NCBI GenBank assembly: GCA_025356595.1
Contig: JANXSQ010000159.1
Span: 1 to 55,157 of the forward strand
Reading direction: 5' to 3'
Length of the DNA: 55,157 nucleotides
From: Janthinobacterium sp.
GTDB taxonomy: Bacteria > Pseudomonadota > Gammaproteobacteria > Burkholderiales > Burkholderiaceae_D
Shown here: positions 35,140 to 44,554 of the stretch, in pieces
Numbering within the stretch: position 1 is the first letter of the stretch
Layout of the letters: the number at the start of each line of letters is the position of its first letter
Program-made: the position numbers and the translations under genes
Notes under the pieces: model-generated
Database searches by the model: none
Seen by the model: the letters and a program-made list of their open reading frames with translations, nothing else
Told to the model about the DNA's origin: nothing

Positions 35140-35664
35140 ATGGACGAACAAGAGATGCTGCTATTTTTTCTTTTGCTTTTCCTTGACAATCCCCGGCCTG
35201 GAAAACTAGGGCCTATTGTTTATGTTCAGCCGCCCGCCGGTCGTGTCGATACGCCCGATTCAGGATGCAATGGTGCCGAACCCAACTTTGATCTTGCCGC
35301 TGGCATCATCAGGGCCAGCGGCGTGTCCAAAGGAGAGAAAAGCCTTCCAGCGCTGAACATAAAACCAAAGAAATTGCAAAATCTGGCGACGTGCGCCGCT
35401 GTATGCACCACAGTTCCAAATTGGGTAAAGGCATCGGACTCCAATGTCGACATCCTATGGAATCCATTGGGCGGCAAGCCCGACGAGGTGCATCCCTACG
35501 CCAAGGCGGCCTACAACAGAACCGACGCGGGGCTAGGCTATCATCGGGTTTACAGCGGGGTCACCTCAGGCGCTTGGGGCGAGAATAATCTTGTTTGCAA
35601 ATTCGTTCAGAATTGGGCCTATCCCGGACCGGCCCGTTCATTTCGCCTTCGGGTTAACTATTAG
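35140..35664 (+). CDS. unrecognised 174-residue protein
   Basis: I do not recognise this protein. The ATG at 35140 follows a strong GGGGGAA ribosome binding site. The N-terminus has a short hydrophobic run (MLLFFLLLFL) without a positive start or clear cleavage site, so export is uncertain. Four cysteines occur (SGCNGAE, ATCAAVC, LVCKFV), and the end (CKFVQNWAYPGPARSFRLRVNY) looks like beta strands. It stands alone after the IS110 remnant and downstream of the ABC exporter, in AT-richer DNA. It might be an exporter cargo or a cargo gene of the island; nothing shows this directly. Confidence 0.65.
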   Translation: MDEQEMLLFFLLLFLDNPRPGKLGPIVYVQPPAGRVDTPDSGCNGAEPNFDLAAGIIRASGVSKGEKSLPALNIKPKKLQNLATCAAVCTTVPNWVKASDSNVDILWNPLGGKPDEVHPYAKAAYNRTDAGLGYHRVYSGVTSGAWGENNLVCKFVQNWAYPGPARSFRLRVNY

Positions 35665-35802
35665 CGTCGAATATATAGTTATGGTTTATGTGAACAGGGC
35701 AAGAAAAGATGCGACAGAAAGCGCGCCTGGAGAACGCTCTAAAAACCAGCTGCATATTGAAGCGGATCTTTCAATATACTCACTACCATTATGTGATCGC
35801 GA

Positions 35803-35830
35803 TGAAAAACGGCGGCTTCAAGCCGCCGCC
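35803..35830 (-). terminator. intrinsic terminator of the 542-residue protein gene
   Basis: CGGCGGCTT and AAGCCGCCG form a tight hairpin (35810-35828). On the minus strand it is followed by GTTTTTC. It lies about 25 bases after the stop codon of the gene at 35854. Confidence 0.8.
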
Positions 35831-35853
35831 ATGATGAAGAGCAGATTTGCCAA

Positions 35854-37482
35854 CTACTGAGCGGCGCTGGCGCGATCCTTGCCGGCGGGCTCCACCGTGC
35901 TCAGGACATCAGGATAGGGCCGCAGGAAGATCTGCTCATTCAGGGCCGACAGCGTTTGCTCGCGCTGGTAGATTTTTTCGTCGCGGGTCTGCTTGCCAGT
36001 TCCGCTTTGGTAAAGCGCCAAGGCATCCACCAGATCGCGCTGCAAGGATTGCTGACCGGGCGTGATCGTGTCGTTCACCAGTTTGCCCAGCGCATAGCGC
36101 ATGAAGTGGCTGGACTGCTTGGCCGACTGCTCGATCGTCGCCTTGCTCAGGCGTCCTTCGGCATAAGCCAAACGCACATCGCTGTTGGCCGAGTCGTCGA
36201 TCTGATAATAGTCGTAATACTGCGATTCTTGCGTGTGGTCCAGTCTCAACTGGGTGCCCGGCGTGCTCGGCGTGTGGAAGCTGGCGCTCAGCGCGGATTT
36301 TTGTTGCTGTGCGATGGAGCGACTGTCCTTGTCGCGGCCCGTCAGGCTGGTGCTCTGCGACACTTGGTACGAGAAGCTGTCCTGTTCCATCGGGCGCATC
36401 GGATTGCTCGACTTCGCAGTCTGCGTGAGCGTAGCCTTGAAGTCGGCCAGGCCGGTCAGGACGGCGCGGTCCTCGGCCGCCAATTGCCACTTGCTCGGCT
36501 GAAGCGCGCCGCCAGCCGCTTGCGCCGCGGCGCCGTAATTGCTGTTCATCCCGACAAACCCATCCTTGAACATGGACATGAGCGCCGCGTCGCCGTGTCC
36601 GCGCGACGCAGCCTGGTCGAATTGATTCACATAATTGGCCACGGCCTTCGCCTGCTGCCGCGCATTGCCCACGCCGGCAAGCTTGCTCATGTCCACGCTG
36701 ACGGCGGCCGCGCCGGACGCATTGCTAAAGCTGAGCTTTCTTTGCGCGCCGTCGGCGTGGAACTCCAACGTTTGCGTGCTTTCCGGATCGGTGTTCATCT
36801 TCACCGCGGCGCGCAAATCCACCGACGCCAGCACCGCCGGATCGAATTGCGTCAGCCCCGCCAGCTTGATTTGCGGAGGATTATGGGCGATGCCATCGAT
36901 AGCATCCTGAAACGCCGCCGCAAGGCCGGCCAGCGCGCGCCGCTCAACGTCGCTGAGTTCGCCGCTGGTGCTCATTTTGACGGCCAAGCCATCATCCTGG
37001 CTATCCAAGGCTAGGGTGACTTGCGCCCCGCTCGCGGTGGTGATGTTAAGGGATACTTTATTGTCGCCAACGCCATGCAGCGCGGCGGGCGACACGGCGT
37101 CGATTTCACCATATGTATCGGCTTGAGTCCGCTGCGGCGCGAGTTGCACCGATTGCGACACGTTCTTGCCCTCGCCCTTGAATTGCTCGAGCAGCGCCGC
37201 ACCCAAGCCACTGAAGCGGCCGGCGAGGAAACGCGAAGAAAAATTCTTCGCTATCAAGGCGCTGACCGCGTCCTGCGACTTGTTTTCCCACGTCAGCGAA
37301 GGCGCCACATCCGCCATCCCCTGCAAGCCTTGCAGGGACGCCGTGACGCCCCCCGGAGTCAAGGTGACGATGGTGGAAGGCATGACCAATGGAGAGGCCG
37401 GCGCCTCATCCTGCTTCGCCGCCAACGCGGACGAGCGGGCCGAGGTCGGATTCCAGGCGGGAACTGAGGATATGGCGGTCAT
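35854..37482 (-). CDS. unrecognised 542-residue soluble protein
   Basis: I cannot assign this protein to a characterised family. It has no signal peptide and no membrane helix, a Ser/Ala/Pro-rich start (TAISSVPAWNPTSARSS), and a middle part with a beta-rich segment (VSLNITTASGAQVTLALDS) followed by a helix (ELSDVERRALAGLAAAFQDAIDGI). The C-terminal part is rich in Gln and Ser. Parts of that pattern recall hypothetical proteins of motile betaproteobacteria. It is monocistronic with a good terminator, and its codon use is closer to the chromosomal genes than its left neighbours, so it is likely an expressed gene. Confidence 0.75.
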   Translation of the reverse strand: MTAISSVPAWNPTSARSSALAAKQDEAPASPLVMPSTIVTLTPGGVTASLQGLQGMADVAPSLTWENKSQDAVSALIAKNFSSRFLAGRFSGLGAALLEQFKGEGKNVSQSVQLAPQRTQADTYGEIDAVSPAALHGVGDNKVSLNITTASGAQVTLALDSQDDGLAVKMSTSGELSDVERRALAGLAAAFQDAIDGIAHNPPQIKLAGLTQFDPAVLASVDLRAAVKMNTDPESTQTLEFHADGAQRKLSFSNASGAAAVSVDMSKLAGVGNARQQAKAVANYVNQFDQAASRGHGDAALMSMFKDGFVGMNSNYGAAAQAAGGALQPSKWQLAAEDRAVLTGLADFKATLTQTAKSSNPMRPMEQDSFSYQVSQSTSLTGRDKDSRSIAQQQKSALSASFHTPSTPGTQLRLDHTQESQYYDYYQIDDSANSDVRLAYAEGRLSKATIEQSAKQSSHFMRYALGKLVNDTITPGQQSLQRDLVDALALYQSGTGKQTRDEKIYQREQTLSALNEQIFLRPYPDVLSTVEPAGKDRASAAQ

Positions 37483-38092
<610 letters not shown>

Positions 38093-40954
38093 TTGAGCAA
38101 AAAAAATATTTTTTTAAAAAAGAGTGTAGTGGCTGTTGCGTTGACGCTGGCATCCTCGCATGTGGTCATGGCGCAGGAAGCGGCCAACGCGGCCCCGATT
38201 CAAAGAGTGGTCGTCACCGGTTCCAACATCAAGCAAATTGACCAGGAATCCGCTGCGCCCGTACAAATCATCAAGCGCGAAGAAATCACCCGTCTCGGCG
38301 TGAACTCCGTCAAGGAAGTGCTCGACACCCTGACTTCGTCCAGCGGCGGCAGCCTGAGCGACTCCAATGGCAGCAACTCCTTCGCCGGCGGCGCCTCCTC
38401 GGCCGACCTGCGCAACCTGGGCAAGCAATCGACCCTGATCCTGCTGAACTCGCGCCGCGTCGCGCCCTACGCGCTGGCCGACTACAACGAGGTGTTCACC
38501 AACCTGGATTCGCTGCCTCTGGACGCGATCGAACGCATCGAAGTGTTGCGCAGTGGCGGCTCGTCGATCTACGGCTCCGACGCCGTCGCCGGCGTAATCA
38601 ACATCATCACGCGCTCCGACTTCCGTGGCGTGCAACTCAAAGCCAACCGCGACCAGTCGCTCAAGAACAGCGAATTCCAGACCCAGACGGCCAGCCTCAC
38701 GGCCGGCTTCGGCGACCTGAGCGCCGACCGCTACAACGTGCTGGCCAATGTCGAGGTATTCCAACGCAAGTCCGTCATGTGGCGCCAAGTCATCGATAGC
38801 ATAAATCCCGTCTACGGCACGAAATTCGCCACCGTCAAGGACGGCAGCGGCCTGATGTTCGGCAACCGCGGCACGCCATCCACCTACAGCTATCCGGGCA
38901 ATCTCATCGGCCAGGGCCCGCTGCCCGGCTGCACGACGCTGAACGCTGGCGGCCTGTGCGTGTTCGACCGCTTCAGCCGCTTCCAGGCGGCGCCTGCGTC
39001 GGACCGCGTCAACATGCTGGTGTCGGGTAAATTCAACATCAACAACGACCTGCAAGCCTTTTCCGAGGTCTTGCTGTCGAACACCAAAACCACCTACCGC
39101 AGCGCCTTCCCCGTCTACGACTCGAACGCGGCCGACGTCATCTGGGGCGACGCCCGCAACAACACGACGAAGTCCTACAGCACGCGCTATCTGCCGTCGA
39201 CCCACCCACTCAACCAAACCGGCGACGACGCCGAACTGCGCTACCGCTTCGCCGACGCGCCGGCAGAGCGCAAGATCGACAGCACCCAATACCGCGTCCT
39301 CGGCGGCCTCAAGGGCAGCTGGGAGAAATACGACTGGGAGACGGCCGCCGGCGTCATGGGCAGCAAGACCAAGGACGTCTCGCGCGACCGCATCAGCCTG
39401 AGCGGCGTCAACAAGGTCATCGGCATCACCGACCCGACGCAAAACGATCCGCAGTTCTTCAACCGCGACTACAAGATCGGCCAAAAGAACTCCGAAGCCA
39501 CGCTCAATGCGCTGTTCCCCGCCTACGGCACCGACGGCAAGATCACCCAGGTGTTCGTTGACGCCAAGATCAGCGGCGAACTGACCACGTTCCAGGGCCG
39601 TCCGGTCGGCATCGCGCTGGGCGCCGACCTGCGCCACGAAAGCTTCAAGATCGCCCCGTCCGACCTGCTGGTGGCGGCCGACATCGTCGGCCTGGGCGCC
39701 GCCAGCGCCGACGCGGCGCGCACGACCAGTTCGATCTTTTCCGAGATCAACGTTCCACTAACCAGCAGCCTGGACCTCCAGGGCGCCGTGCGGGCCGACA
39801 AATATCCGGGCTTCGAAGCCCACCTGTCGCCGAAACTGGCGCTGCGTTTCGAGGCGTCCAAGCAATTGCTGCTGCGCGCCACCTTCGAATCCGGCTTCCG
39901 CGCGCCGAATCTGACGGAAAGCGCCGCCTCGAGTAAATCGGCCTTCAATAACGGCACCAACGATCCAAAGCGTTGCACCCAGGCGAGTAAGCTGTCCGAC
40001 GATCTGACCGCGGCCGCCGATCTGCTGCCCAAGTCCGACCCGAACAAGGCCGTGCTTCTGGCGCGCGCCGACTCTGTCTACGGCAACGAATGCAGCGGCG
40101 GCGTGGCCAGCCTGGTCAGCAACAATCCGAACTTGAAACCGGAAACCTCACGCAGCGCAACACTGGGCTTCGTGGTCGAACCGATCAAGAACTTCAACCT
40201 GTCGCTGGACTACTGGTTCATCGAACGGCGCAACGAAATCGGCGCTAAGAGCACCGACGAACTGCTGTCGGAAGAGGACAGCCTGGCCTCGGGCGTCGTC
40301 GTCCGCGCGCCGCTGAGCACGGACCGCACCTTCACGGCCGCCGAACGGGCGAAGTATGGCGTTACCGCCGGTCCGCTGTCGAGCACCTCGGGCATGTTCG
40401 AAAACCTGTCGAAAACCAAAGTCAGCGGCCTCGACCTGGGCGCTTCGGGCCGCGTCGACACCCGGTTCGGGAAACTGAACCTGAGCGCGAACGGCACCTA
40501 CCTGCTGGAATTGCGCAACTACGCGTCGTCGCTGAAGAGCTATGGCGACAACCTCGCCGGCCGCTACGGTCACTCGAAAATGGTCAGCAACATTGGCGCG
40601 ACCTTGCAAACGGGTGCCTTCACGAACGGCCTGCGCGTGACCTACAACAGCCCGTACAGCCTGCAGAGCGACTACTTCGACAAGGATGCCTACGGCGTCG
40701 AGGCTTGCGCCACGAAGAAAAAATGGAGCGCAGGCGAATGCCGGGTTGCCTCGACAACCCGACTGGACTACAACTTCAGCTACACCGGCATCAAGAACCT
40801 GACGCTGTCGGCCTTCGTGCGTAACGTGCTCGACAAGCGTCCGCCGATGGATCTGAAGGCGTTCGACAAGGATGGCCAGGGCGTCACGCCTCAGGACGTC
40901 GACGACGTCAAGGGTCGCAGCCTGCGCCTTCAAGCGGAGTACAAGTTCTTCTAA
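38093..40954 (+). CDS. TonB-dependent outer-membrane receptor
   Basis: This 953-residue receptor has a signal peptide (KKSVVAVALTLASSHVVMA), the sequence QRVVVTGSNIKQ near the TonB box position, and a plug domain (about 45-170; VLRSGGSSIYGSDAVAGVINIITR). A 22-strand barrel with several extracellular loops follows, ending in Phe. It resembles the large receptors of Oxalobacteraceae and Xanthomonadaceae that import plant-derived carbohydrates or siderophores; the ligand is unknown. It starts at TTG with GGAG upstream, an uncommon start. The gene is monocistronic with a near-perfect terminator. A microsatellite lies in its upstream region. Confidence 0.93.
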   Translation: MSKKNIFLKKSVVAVALTLASSHVVMAQEAANAAPIQRVVVTGSNIKQIDQESAAPVQIIKREEITRLGVNSVKEVLDTLTSSSGGSLSDSNGSNSFAGGASSADLRNLGKQSTLILLNSRRVAPYALADYNEVFTNLDSLPLDAIERIEVLRSGGSSIYGSDAVAGVINIITRSDFRGVQLKANRDQSLKNSEFQTQTASLTAGFGDLSADRYNVLANVEVFQRKSVMWRQVIDSINPVYGTKFATVKDGSGLMFGNRGTPSTYSYPGNLIGQGPLPGCTTLNAGGLCVFDRFSRFQAAPASDRVNMLVSGKFNINNDLQAFSEVLLSNTKTTYRSAFPVYDSNAADVIWGDARNNTTKSYSTRYLPSTHPLNQTGDDAELRYRFADAPAERKIDSTQYRVLGGLKGSWEKYDWETAAGVMGSKTKDVSRDRISLSGVNKVIGITDPTQNDPQFFNRDYKIGQKNSEATLNALFPAYGTDGKITQVFVDAKISGELTTFQGRPVGIALGADLRHESFKIAPSDLLVAADIVGLGAASADAARTTSSIFSEINVPLTSSLDLQGAVRADKYPGFEAHLSPKLALRFEASKQLLLRATFESGFRAPNLTESAASSKSAFNNGTNDPKRCTQASKLSDDLTAAADLLPKSDPNKAVLLARADSVYGNECSGGVASLVSNNPNLKPETSRSATLGFVVEPIKNFNLSLDYWFIERRNEIGAKSTDELLSEEDSLASGVVVRAPLSTDRTFTAAERAKYGVTAGPLSSTSGMFENLSKTKVSGLDLGASGRVDTRFGKLNLSANGTYLLELRNYASSLKSYGDNLAGRYGHSKMVSNIGATLQTGAFTNGLRVTYNSPYSLQSDYFDKDAYGVEACATKKKWSAGECRVASTTRLDYNFSYTGIKNLTLSAFVRNVLDKRPPMDLKAFDKDGQGVTPQDVDDVKGRSLRLQAEYKFF

Positions 40955-40981
40955 CCGTTCTATTTAGTGCGGCATTCCAGG

Positions 40982-41009
40982 GCGGGCGCTTCGGCGCCCG
41001 CTTTTTTTT
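40982..41009 (+). terminator. intrinsic terminator of the TonB-dependent receptor gene
   Basis: GCGGGCGC, a TTCG tetraloop and GCGCCCGC are followed by eight T. It is a textbook terminator 27 bases after the stop codon. Confidence 0.95.
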
Positions 41010-41506
41010 GCGTGCGCCGCGTGCACGAACGGGCCAGACGGCGACCAAGACTGTAAATTTGACTTGACCACGATACCGGCTGTCGTCAGCAGCAATTCCC
41101 TATCAGCGTGCGCCAGCCGCCCACCAAGCCTACGGACAGCGCTCCTGGATTATGGTCGACTGGGGACGGCAATCATGCCGGGCCAGGCTGACCCAAACTC
41201 CGAAAATTGAGCCCTGTATCTGGTAGCGAGGCAAGGACACTGACCGGCACCCCAGATCGCCGCTTGCTGATCCGATTGATCGAGGAGGCCGAGGCCATTG
41301 GGCGACCGAACCGGCTGTGGCCGTGGGCTACTGCCTGATCTACGGCAGACGTGTAGGAGCAGCGGCGGCATGATTTAGCACGATACCCGTGTTGACAACT
41401 TCCGGGGTGGCACTCAAGAACACATTCGCAATTCTTCGTCTATTCACATTTCATCGGAATAAATCGATGGAACACTATGAAAATAACGTAAAATTACCAG
41501 AATTCT
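41010..41506. other. gap before the HipA-like gene
   Basis: About 500 bases hold no gene I can support. The short frames show no known domain, and the sequence becomes AT-rich after 41400 as the HipA-like gene is approached. The mixed composition suits decayed mobile DNA, but no transposase motif could be read. Confidence 0.45.
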
Positions 41507-41525
41507 TTATTCATTGCTTATTCAT
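41507..41525. promoter_or_regulatory. direct repeat upstream of the HipA-like gene
   Basis: TTATTCAT occurs twice (41507-41514 and 41518-41525), 11 bases apart, one helical turn, ending 11 bases before the ATG. The fused helix-turn-helix of the downstream protein could bind here and repress its own gene. Confidence 0.35.
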
Positions 41526-41536
41526 AAAAGCCACTC

Positions 41537-42898
41537 ATGCCACTCACTCGCCTGCATTTGCTCCTCGCTGACTCAGACAAATCAGCAAAGCAACTTTGCG
41601 CCGAACTGGGCATCAGCCAACCCACTCTCTCACGCCTGATCGCAAAATCGGCGTTGGTCACCGCGTATGGGGCGAAGTCAGCAACGAGGTACACGCTCTC
41701 CGTCATCGATCATGAGGGAGAATGCGCCTGCCCCATGTACCTCGTCGACCAGGACGGCAGGATTTCGGCTGCGGGGATGCTCATACCCGTGTTGCGTGGC
41801 CGCTTCGTGGAGGTGGATAAAAACGGCGCCAAGACCTTGCACCACAGTTTGCCCTGGTATGTGCAGGATGTCCGGCCGCAGGGGTTCATCGGTGCGCGCT
41901 TCGCACGCGCCAATGCCGACCTGCATCTTCCGGAATCGGTGCGCGACTGGTCGCAGCAGCATATCCTGACCGCGCTGACCCGCCGAGGCGAAGACCTGCC
42001 CGGCAATCTGATCATTGGTTCGGCGTCATTGAGCCGCTACCTGAGCGCCGCCGCCCCCGTCGCGCGCACTCGCGAGGAATACGCTGGACTGGCCAGCGCC
42101 GCGATCGCGGGCGAAATCAACGCCTCCTCCGCAGCTGGCGAGCAACCAAAATTTCTCTGTTTCGACGGGACCCGTCATCTGCTGGTGAAGTTCTCGGCAC
42201 CGATCTCCGGCCCCGCCGCCACGACGGCCGCGCGCCGTTGGGCGGATCTGCTTGTCTGTGAAGCCATCGCCAACGACGCGCTGGCGGCGCACGGCATCGT
42301 GACGGCGGCGACGACGGCGCTTCAGGTCGGCGAACGCATGTACCTTGAGTCCGCACGCTTCGACCGCAGCCGCCACGGCCGCGTCGGCCTGGTCTCGCTG
42401 GCCGCCATCGACGCCGAATTCATCGGCCTTGAGCAAGGTTGGGCGCGCGCGGCGCAGGTATTGCACGCGCAAAAGCGGATCGATGCCGATGCGCTGAGCA
42501 CCATTCATGTTCTTGATCTGGTCGGCCGCATGTTGGGCAATTCCGATATGCATTCCGGCAATTTGTCATTTTTCACGGAAAATTTCAAAGATTTCCGGCT
42601 GGCGCCCGTGTATGACATGACGCCGATGATGTTTGCGCCATCGAGCCAGGGCGAGATCTCGCACAAGGAGTACCGACCGCCGACCGCGACGCCGGACACG
42701 CTGCTGCACTGGCGCGCGGCGCGCGCGATCGCCGGCCGGTTCTGGACCGCCGTTGCGGCGCATCCCGACATCGCGTCCGACTTCCGGGCAATCGCGCTCG
42801 AATGCGGGCGGCGCCTGGCCCAGCTCGACCGCGCTGCGGAAATGATCGTGCCGGCGCCGCCAGCCAAGCCGAGGGCAATCAGGCGCCAGAAAGCCTGA
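41537..42898 (+). CDS. yjjJ: HipA-family kinase-like toxin with fused helix-turn-helix (YjjJ type)
   Basis: This 453-residue protein starts with a helix-turn-helix (SAKQLCAELGISQPTLSRLIA, about 16-36), then a HipA-type kinase fold. Features are the glycine-loop-like AAGEQPKF (199-206), catalytic GNSDMHSGN with Asp337 and Asn342, and metal-binding Asp360 in VYDMTP. HipA phosphorylates glutamyl-tRNA synthetase to cause dormancy. E. coli YjjJ has this same fused layout, and its DNA-binding part may replace the separate antitoxin HipB. No hipB gene is present here. The start has no strong ribosome binding site. It lies in the island-like region beside an integrase remnant. Confidence 0.88.
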   Translation: MPLTRLHLLLADSDKSAKQLCAELGISQPTLSRLIAKSALVTAYGAKSATRYTLSVIDHEGECACPMYLVDQDGRISAAGMLIPVLRGRFVEVDKNGAKTLHHSLPWYVQDVRPQGFIGARFARANADLHLPESVRDWSQQHILTALTRRGEDLPGNLIIGSASLSRYLSAAAPVARTREEYAGLASAAIAGEINASSAAGEQPKFLCFDGTRHLLVKFSAPISGPAATTAARRWADLLVCEAIANDALAAHGIVTAATTALQVGERMYLESARFDRSRHGRVGLVSLAAIDAEFIGLEQGWARAAQVLHAQKRIDADALSTIHVLDLVGRMLGNSDMHSGNLSFFTENFKDFRLAPVYDMTPMMFAPSSQGEISHKEYRPPTATPDTLLHWRAARAIAGRFWTAVAAHPDIASDFRAIALECGRRLAQLDRAAEMIVPAPPAKPRAIRRQKA

Positions 42899-42967
42899 TC
42901 AATCGAATCGCTTGGTCCGACAACTTTGCAACGTGCAAGCGCATTGCACTCACCATTTTTTCTGGGA

Positions 42968-43108
42968 CTGAGTGTGAACCCGCACACGGCCAGAAAAATC
43001 CTAGACCACAGCAATGTCCAGGCCACGCGGCGCTACGCCCATCTACAGGTAGACGCCCAGCGCGCCGCATTGGACAAGTTGTCGATGTTAGTGCAAAAGC
43101 AAAAGTAA
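42968..43108 (+). pseudogene. C-terminal remnant of a tyrosine recombinase (integrase)
   Basis: The 46 residues LSVNPHTARKILDHSNVQATRRYAHLQ... match the end of tyrosine recombinases: the L-x-H-S-x3-T-x-R-Y-A-H pattern with the nucleophilic Tyr and the final helix. Everything upstream, including the catalytic Arg and most of the protein, is missing. It ends 77 bases from the 3' end of the tRNA-Val gene, the usual home of an integrase, and supports past insertion of an island at this tRNA. Confidence 0.8.
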
Positions 43109-43120
43109 AATTACACAGGC

Positions 43121-43153
43121 AAAAAAAAAGCCGACCATTCAATGGCCGGCTTT
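43121..43153 (-). terminator. intrinsic terminator of tRNA-Val
   Basis: AAGCCG and CCATT pair with AATGG and CGGCTT around one mismatch. Nine A on the plus strand (43121-43129) read as a T-run after the hairpin on the minus strand, ending the tRNA transcript. The right side (TTTATTT) may also serve the plus strand. Confidence 0.8.
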
Positions 43154-43185
43154 ATTTCTAAGTACTGAATTTCAATACGTATTCT

Positions 43186-43260
43186 TGGTGGGAAGTGGCA
43201 GTTTCGAACTGCCGACCCCTGCAGTGTGAATGCAGTGCTCTACCCCTGAGCTAACCTCCC
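43186..43260 (-). tRNA. valV: tRNA-Val (anticodon CAC)
   Basis: A complete 75-base cloverleaf reads on the minus strand. The acceptor GGGAGGT pairs with ACTTCCC (one G-U) and CCA is encoded. The D arm contains TTAGCTCAGGGGTAGAGCA. The anticodon stem CTGCA/TGCAG encloses TTCACAC, giving anticodon CAC (codon GUG). The T arm holds GGTCGGCAGTTCGAAACTGCC. It lies downstream of dnaQ in the same direction. The gene-symbol letter is a guess; the tRNA identity is secure. Confidence 0.95.
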
Positions 43261-43358
43261 GAAGCGGGGCGAATTATGACATCCCGCAAAACATTTTGCA
43301 AGGACCGAGGGGAAATATCTGCGCGAGCAATACGCTTCCCCCGCATGGTCCGCAGGCC

Positions 43359-44072
43359 TCAGCCCGCCGGCGGCGTAGTCAGGGCGCGCCAGATGCAGGC
43401 GCCCTTGACGGCCTTGTCCAGTCCGGCCAGGTTGGCTTCGTGCTCGGCCAGTTCCTCCGCGCTGGCCGGCAACACGATGACCTCGGCCAGCGGCACGTTG
43501 TCGAGCGCTTCGCCGTCCGCGCTCACTTCCACCTCCTCCTCCATGCTCAGGCTGTTCTGCCCGCGCGTCATCGACAGGTATACGTCGGCCAGCAATTCGG
43601 CATCGAGCAAGGCGCCGTGCAGCTTGCGGTGCGAGTTCGACACGCCGTAGCGGTCGCACAGCGCGTCCAGGGAGTTGCGCTTGCCCGGATGCATTTCCTT
43701 CGCCTGCACCAGAGTGTCGATGACGTTGCCGATATGCTCGCTGAAGGTGGGCAGATTCAGGCGCTTGAACTCGGCGTTCAGGAAGCCCAGATCGAAGGGC
43801 GCGTTGTGGATGATGACTTCGGCGCCGGCTATGTAGGCGCGCAACTCCTCGACGATCTCGGCGAACTTCGGCTTGTCGCTCAGGAACTCGGTGGTCAGGC
43901 CGTGAACCGCCAGCGCGCCCTCCTCCGAATCGCGCTCGGGATTGATGTAGCGGTGGAAGTTATTGCCCGTCAACATGCGGTTGTGCATTTCGACGCAACC
44001 GATTTCGATGACGCGGTCGCCCGTGCGGGGGGTCAGGCCCGTGGTTTCAGTATCTAGAACAATTTGGCGCAT
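43359..44072 (-). CDS. dnaQ: DNA polymerase III epsilon subunit (proofreading exonuclease)
   Basis: This 237-residue protein has the DEDDh motifs LDTETTG, HNAPFDLGFLN and HGALLDAELLADVY in the order and spacing of DnaQ, and the classic start MRQIVLDTETTGL. It removes mismatched bases during replication. The C-terminal tail (about 190-237) would bind the alpha subunit. It follows rnhA by 44 bases; rnhA next to dnaQ is a common proteobacterial arrangement. The smaller DEDDh exonuclease at 19873 is a different family member. Confidence 0.96.
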   Translation of the reverse strand: MRQIVLDTETTGLTPRTGDRVIEIGCVEMHNRMLTGNNFHRYINPERDSEEGALAVHGLTTEFLSDKPKFAEIVEELRAYIAGAEVIIHNAPFDLGFLNAEFKRLNLPTFSEHIGNVIDTLVQAKEMHPGKRNSLDALCDRYGVSNSHRKLHGALLDAELLADVYLSMTRGQNSLSMEEEVEVSADGEALDNVPLAEVIVLPASAEELAEHEANLAGLDKAVKGACIWRALTTPPAG

Positions 44073-44116
44073 GGGGAATCAGTGGGGAGTGGATCGAAAG
44101 GCGATTCGGGCGGCGC

Positions 44117-44554
44117 TCAACGGCGCACGGTGTCGACGCCGCGGTTGGCCAACTGGTCGGCCCGCTCGTTGCCGGCGTGGCCGGAATGGCCGCGCACCCA
44201 GCGCCATTCGACCTTGTGCACGGCCTGCGCCGTGTCCAGCGCCTGCCACAGGTCAACGTTCTTCACCGGCGCCTTGGCGGCCGTCTTCCAGCCGCGCGCC
44301 TTCCAGCCGTGTATCCACTCGCTGATGCCCTTTTGCACGTACTGGCTGTCGGTGTAGAGCACCACTTCGCAGGGCCGCTTGAGCGTGTTCAGGGCCTCGA
44401 TCACGGCCAGCAATTCCATGCGGTTGTTGGTGGTGTTCAATTCGCCGCCGAAAATTTCCTTTTCCGCGCCGTCCGCCACCATCAGCGCGCCCCAGCCGCC
44501 GGTGCCGGGGTTGCCCTTGCATGCGCCGTCGGCATAAATTTCGACTTTATCCAT
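44117..44554 (-). CDS. rnhA: ribonuclease HI
   Basis: This 145-residue enzyme degrades the RNA strand of RNA-DNA hybrids. The active-site residues are visible: Asp in [13 protein letters not shown], Glu in [12 protein letters not shown], Asp in [12 protein letters not shown] and Asp in [12 protein letters not shown]. The length is typical. Its start overlaps the end of the preceding methyltransferase gene by eight bases, so expression is coupled, and dnaQ follows. Confidence 0.97.
   Translation of the reverse strand: MDKVEIYADGACKGNPGTGGWGALMVADGAEKEIFGGELNTTNNRMELLAVIEALNTLKRPCEVVLYTDSQYVQKGISEWIHGWKARGWKTAAKAPVKNVDLWQALDTAQAVHKVEWRWVRGHSGHAGNERADQLANRGVDTVRR

Noticed and set aside
41150-41371. 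Short frames between the TonB receptor and the HipA-like gene that looked like a transposase scrap
   Set aside because: No catalytic or family motif could be read in any frame.
42968-43260. Duplicate attachment site paired with the tRNA 3' end
   Set aside because: No second copy of the tRNA 3' segment was noticed by eye elsewhere in the window.
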